Positions 59,962-64,000 of a stretch of 64,000 nt of DNA are shown one piece after another. Under the pieces are notes generated by a model, which was given only the letters and a program-made list of their open reading frames with translations, was not told the DNA's origin and did no database searches. The number at the start of each line of letters is the position of its first letter. Position 1 is the first letter of the stretch. A program made the position numbers and the translations under genes. Location: positions 716,180 through 780,179 of the forward strand of contig JALMQS010000828.1 in assembly GCA_024734495.1 (NCBI GenBank), in the 5' to 3' direction. Source of the DNA: Forficula auricularia (taxonomy: Eukaryota; Arthropoda; Insecta; Dermaptera; Forficulidae).

Positions 59962-60066
59962 TTATGAGATCTCGTTCTCACTCTTTGCATGCAGATGTCT
60001 GGTCAAGTTACGACCTGGGTCAGAATGACCACACCCACCCCTAAGCAGACAGTCAACGACACTTAC
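59962..60066 (-). other. Open frame after the splice site, zinc-finger-like
   Basis: 34 codons from the putative acceptor to TAA at 59964. Reads VDCLLRGGCGHSDPGRNLTR then HLHAKSE: the NLTRHLHAK segment is characteristic of C2H2 zinc fingers, though the last His is Ser and the Cys pair is wide. Could be a decayed finger exon or the conserved RS-exon-like region of a recursive site (GTGAGA donor-like at about 59985). GC is raised here. Confidence 0.3.
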
Positions 60067-60097
60067 CTGTAACAGAAAAACAACAACACAATTAGAA
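60061..60097 (-). promoter_or_regulatory. Candidate recursive (ratchet) splice site
   Basis: Minus strand in order: TTCTAAT branch-site match (60097-60091, 25 nt upstream), an uninterrupted pyrimidine/G tract rich in T ending TTTTTCTGTTACAG (AG at 60068-60067), directly followed by GTAAGTG (60066-60060). A strong 3' splice site abutting the ideal CAG|GTAAGT 5' splice site is the definition of zero-length recursive splice sites in long insect introns. The alternative is an ordinary acceptor for the downstream frame. Confidence 0.55.
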
Positions 60098-61581
60098 TAA
60101 TACCTTTGCTATAGGTATGTATGTATTGTATATACCTACCTATGTATATGTATATATATCATAGCTTGTTAAACTAATGTCATATAACAAAGAAGACGAA
60201 AGAGGGTAATCACCAGAATGTTCAGAAAAAATACAAATTTACTAAAACTATGAAAACTACTTATTTGACTGAAAACAAAGATATAGTTAATCTAGGTATT
60301 TATGTAGAGCTATCACCATAAAAACCGATTAGTAACAAAACTCTCTTCAGGACAGCTCACTCTTGATTGTAATCACGAATGTAATCAAGATTCGAAATGG
60401 AAAATTTCATGAAAAGGAACGCTAAATCGCAAAGTATTTTAAGAAAGTAAAACAAATAACTATCATTTAACTTTGATAGGTTTATTTATGATTTTCTACA
60501 TTTTCAATTCAAAGTTCTCGAAGGGGCTCAAAATCTATCACTTTTGAATATACTTGAATTCGCGCATCAGAAGACTTTTTCTATGATTTTCTACCATCGT
60601 TTTTAAATTATCGAAGGTATCACAATCCGGTCATACATAATTGTTTTTTCCCACATTTCAAAAAATAGTTCTCAAATATGAATAAGAAAGGTTTAAAAAT
60701 TGGAAATTTTTTAATAAATTATGTGAGCTTCATACACTGAGTGTATCGAGAAATTATTTTAAACTTGTAATTCAGACTAAACACCTAAAATGTTCATAGT
60801 ACTATTGTTTTTCACAAGAGTTAATATCGGTTTGTCCAATTTCAGTTAAAAACAACTAGTGTAGAACTCTAATTATCTGCTTGACTTTGGCTCTAATTAT
60901 AGGTATATTGTTTCGCATACATCGATCTGTCGGTTGATTTTATATAGAATTTAAAGTCAATTTTTTTAACAGTTATAATATAAATTTACATATATACATA
61001 TTAGATAGCAAATTAAAAACAAATTTGATGGATTTTAGAAGATATTTCAAAATATGCAATAATTCATCTCGTAATATCTGGTATATCTAACGGTTAAGTT
61101 AATGTTATCACATCTCATATTCAATTAATAAGAGAAGCTGTGAAAATCACCCATTAAATATATAGCGGCCATATATATAAATGTTTTATCGTACGGCAAA
61201 ACATAAATCAGTTTGGACTTCTAAATTGATGATCATCAAATTATAATCTCATTAACAGTTAATTTATCAATGCGTGAATGAGAGAAAGATAAAAGATATT
61301 TTTGTAACATCATTTTTTTTGTGTGTTTTTAATTTATATGTATATCTGTATATTCGTGAGTAAACAAGTTTGGTTTCTTAATCAAATCTAGAATTTATCT
61401 TTTTTAATTTATATTTTTATTAAACAGTCTAAAAGTTCCCATACTCATAAAATATTAATTGACCAGATTGTGCCTATTTTTGGGGTGTTTTTTATTTTAT
61501 AATTTTAAGAATTTTAAGAATTAAGTATTAATTAATTAGTTTTTAAGGAATTTGATGTTGGTACTTGGTGAAAATTTTTTT

Positions 61582-61667
61582 AAATTATTGGATAAAAAAT
61601 ACTTGGTACTAATTTATTTTTATATCTTAATGTGAAACATTACCAAGTATTTTTTATCCAATAATTT
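61582..61667. repeat. Hairpin with perfect 27-bp arms
   Basis: AAATTATTGGATAAAAAATA and following ACTTGGTA (61582-61608) are exactly mirrored at 61641-61667, with a 32-base loop. A third ACTTGGTG lies just upstream. Confidence 0.8.
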
Positions 61668-62029
61668 ATTAATTAATTGACCAGCTTGTGTCTATTTTCC
61701 TGTTGAAATAATGTAAATTTAAATAAAATTTGAAATTTTTATTTCCTTACACAATTTTGGAATTTTTCACAGGGGAACCCTTGGTTATGTTCCAAAAAAT
61801 CTTTAAGGTGTGAAATATTATGTTTTCTCAAAGATTGAAATGCAATTATAATGTATTTTCTTTCTTATTAAATCCCTGTTCAAATATTGTAAATTAACAT
61901 AAGATTTAAAGTTAGTTATTGGTACATATTCCCTCTTAAATCCAAGAATTTATTCAAAGGGTGGACCGTACGAAACAGCTGGTAATTCTTAAATTAGGTT
62001 TAAATAAGAATTGGTACATTATATGAATT

Positions 62030-62580
62030 AGGTACAGTATTCACGGTATGCGAGTCAAATCGCACTTGGCTTTCGTTGAAATGTAAAGTGGTAACCTATT
62101 AGTGAAAATTACGATTGTATCTTTGTCTGTAAATTTTACTGTCTGTTAGAGTTACGGTTATTTTTATCCCTTAGAGTTATTGATAACGGAGCTGGTAAAC
62201 TAAATGAGATAGAAACTTGAAATTTATACCTTAAGAATATGTAATTATTCATTTTTTCGAGATCAATAATCAAATAAAACTTTGTTCGAATGATCATTTT
62301 GGAGAAGGTCGAATTTAAAAAATATTTTTTAATCATGTGGTGTATTGCTGTAAAGTTCTGTTCAAGAAGAATAAGGATATTTAATTAGTTTTAAAAAGAC
62401 AGTCATTTGTAGGTAGTTTTTGTAAGGGTTATTGTTCAGAAGTGGCTTCACTTAAATTTATGAAAAATTTCATTCAATTCTTCAATTCAGATAAATAAGA
62501 ACGAATATATTTCAAGTATTTTAGAAGATACGGAATCCTCGATATGTGGGTCCGACTCACACTTGGTCGGCTTATTTGAA
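62030..62580 (-). repeat. Two GCGAGTCGGAC-family repeats
   Basis: ATGCGAGTCAAATCGCACTT at about 62048 and GTGGGTCCGACTCACACTTG at about 62546. The second is a clear copy of 54594-54690. Confidence 0.65.
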
Positions 62581-62833
62581 ACCATGAACTGGTAAAATTG
62601 TTTCTTACCATATGAGTCAAAATACAAACTTTTCAGCTTGGATTCATTTGATAAAATCATGTTTTGATTTTTAAAATAATATACATATTTGAAGAGGTTT
62701 TTTTTTAGTATTTACGTAGTTGATGTCTGTTCGAACATATCTCATTAACTGATAGAAATCTTTGATAATTGTGTGGTTGTCTTGTCAATCAGAGTGCGTC
62801 ATTGGTGATAAGAAATCATCTAAATGATTTAAA

Positions 62834-62889
62834 TATATAAATAAATTGAAACTGTGATTTTTCATTAGTTTGATTCAAGAGACAATAAA
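62834..62889 (+). promoter_or_regulatory. Core promoter and short 5' UTR
   Basis: TATATAAATA at 62834-62843 and an initiator-like TCATTAG with A at 62864, 30 bp downstream, which is the standard insect spacing. The implied 5' UTR is 26 nt. The start context ACAATAAAATGG fits insect translation starts. Confidence 0.55.
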
Positions 62890-63036
62890 ATGGTCTCGTC
62901 CAATATCATTGTTAGTGTTATTTGCGTATTGGTTGCAGGCGTTGTTGCCTATCCTACACCTGATGACATTCCTGGAAGTACTGGACACGATTACATCTTC
63001 TTTGATGTACATGTTAATTTTACCGATGCCATTAAG
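62890..63036 (+). CDS. Signal-peptide exon of a small secreted protein, exon 1
   Basis: 49 codons, phase 0 end. Residues 1-20 form a clean signal peptide (hydrophobic IIVSVICVLVAGVVA) with likely cleavage after VVA, exposing YPTPDDIPG. The exon ends ...FTDAIK at AAG|GTACAT, a usable but weak donor; without splicing the frame would add 14 codons and stop at 63081. Promoter elements lie at the right distance upstream. The family is not recognised. If joined to the acceptor at 63834-63835 in phase, the product would be about 58 residues with a mature part of about 38 and one Cys. Confidence 0.55.
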
Positions 63037-63292
63037 GTACATATCTTCAAAAGAAGATTAATTATATTTTTATATATCTAAAAAACAAAACAAAGAAATG
63101 TAATTTTAAGGGGAAATTATATCAAATAAGTCGAGAGCTATGTAATGTTGTTTTCTAATACTTCTACACAAAAATCACTTGTAGTATTAGTCAATATTTT
63201 TTGTCGAAAATGGTTTCCAAGTTCTGTATTACCAAATTAACTGGAGATAATTGAAAAGTTTTTGTTTTGCCGAGAGTAGCAGAGTTGTTGAT

Positions 63293-63425
63293 TCACAAAG
63301 AGAAACAAAGAGGTTGTCCTCTGCTTGATGCAAATAAACATACACACATATATATCGAGATGATATATATGTGTGTATGTTTATTTGAATCAAGCAGAGG
63401 ACAACCTCTTTAGTTCTCTTTGTGA
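63293..63425. repeat. 64-bp-arm hairpin within the putative intron
   Basis: Arms 63293-63356 and 63362-63425, a 5-base loop, few mismatches. Contains GAGGTTGTCCTCTGCTTGAT and its mirror, related to 7999-8035 and 16286-16318. The base of the loop is ATATATAT rich. Probably a MITE. Confidence 0.85.
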
Positions 63426-63835
63426 GAAACTGGAGAATTCTCAATTTATCAAAACATAACATGAGAACTTGATAAATAGCTACTCAATAATGATAAATAG
63501 ATTTTAATTTAAATTTGAACAAAAATTAGATTTAACTCATTGTAAGGAATTAAAGAATTACCAAACAATTAAGTACTTTCTATCCCGATTATCTCTTAAT
63601 CATGATTTAATTTAGGTGGAAACTTGAATGTTAGTTATAATCTTATAAGCATATCGTACATAAAAGACCAAATCCTGGTGTTAAAATATTAATCCTTGGA
63701 CCAATTTCTATTGTTTTTAAAACAATAAAGACACACATTAAACTAACAAAAAGGTTATGATTTGAATTCTCAATAATAAAAATATTTAACCAATTTTTTG
63801 AAGTCCGTTCAAAGAATTTCTTACTCTCTGCACAG

Positions 63836-63865
63836 GGTTTTGAAAATGAGTCGAGGTGCTTATAA
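63836..63865 (+). CDS. Possible exon 2 (terminal) of the secreted-peptide gene
   Basis: Acceptor CTTACTCTCTGCACAG ending at 63835 is strong. In phase with exon 1 it adds GFENESRCL and a stop (63863-63865). In another phase the same exon would stay open to TAA at 63924-63926 (VLKMSRGAYKQQPAIRGG...), which looks at least as protein-like, so an additional exon upstream or a different donor is possible. Confidence 0.3.
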   Translation, partial: GFENESRCL

Positions 63866-64000
63866 ACAACAACCAGCGATCCGTGGAGGTATTCCAAAAT
63901 CGACCATTCTAAAAATACCGTTTTAAGTGTATGAACAACACTTGATAGTAAACAAAAAATATTGTTTTATTATTATTATGTTCTTTTTTCCCCAATGATG

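Overview
The window looks like accessory, non-genic DNA from an arthropod, most likely an insect. It is strongly AT-rich, has no operon structure and no long open frame. It is packed with eukaryotic mobile-element relics: tRNA-headed SINEs with poly(A) tails and target-site duplications (TSDs), non-LTR (LINE) reverse-transcriptase fragments, a mariner-type transposase relic, a Helitron, piggyBac-, Harbinger- and hAT-type non-autonomous elements, and many fold-back repeats. The TATA/initiator arrangement and the splice signals also read as insect-like. Species cannot be told from sequence alone.

Layout. 0-10 kb: a dispersed repeat carrying a possible Crypton-type recombinase fragment, a LINE 3' tail, two inverted-dimer repeats with hammerhead-ribozyme-like cores, a 636-bp fold-back and an element with 126-bp terminal inverted repeats (TIRs). 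10-20 kb: a 290-bp tandem duplication, SINE fragments, repeat family A, a mariner-type MITE, a SINE with clear TSD and a piggyBac-type MITE. 20-30 kb: a perfect 110-bp palindrome with a tRNA-like head, tandem family A copies, more ribozyme-like cores, a 235-bp Helitron and LINE relics on the minus strand. 30-42 kb: interrupted LINE relics, SINEs, a Harbinger-type MITE, a pre-miRNA-like hairpin and a rearranged mariner element with C-terminal transposase code. 42-55 kb: a degenerate minisatellite, twin copies of a composite inverted repeat, a 10/20-bp tandem array and SINEs. 55-64 kb: mostly featureless AT-rich DNA, then a minus-strand recursive-splice-site-like sequence near 60.07 kb and, at 62.8-63.9 kb, the best host gene candidate: a plus-strand TATA promoter, a signal-peptide exon and a possible second exon.

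Interpretation. Most of the window behaves like a large intron or an intergenic repeat reservoir. The juxtaposed 3'/5' splice site at 60066/60067 (minus strand) would fit a long minus-strand intron, with the small secreted-peptide candidate nested on the other strand; this is inference. Short open frames in this AT-rich DNA are expected by chance, so only a few with extra support are listed, mostly at low confidence. The most unusual recurring signal is a CTGANGA-hairpin-GAAAC motif, resembling a hammerhead ribozyme core, at eight or more places, several of them in head-to-head inverted pairs, as expected for Penelope-like or related retroelement ends.
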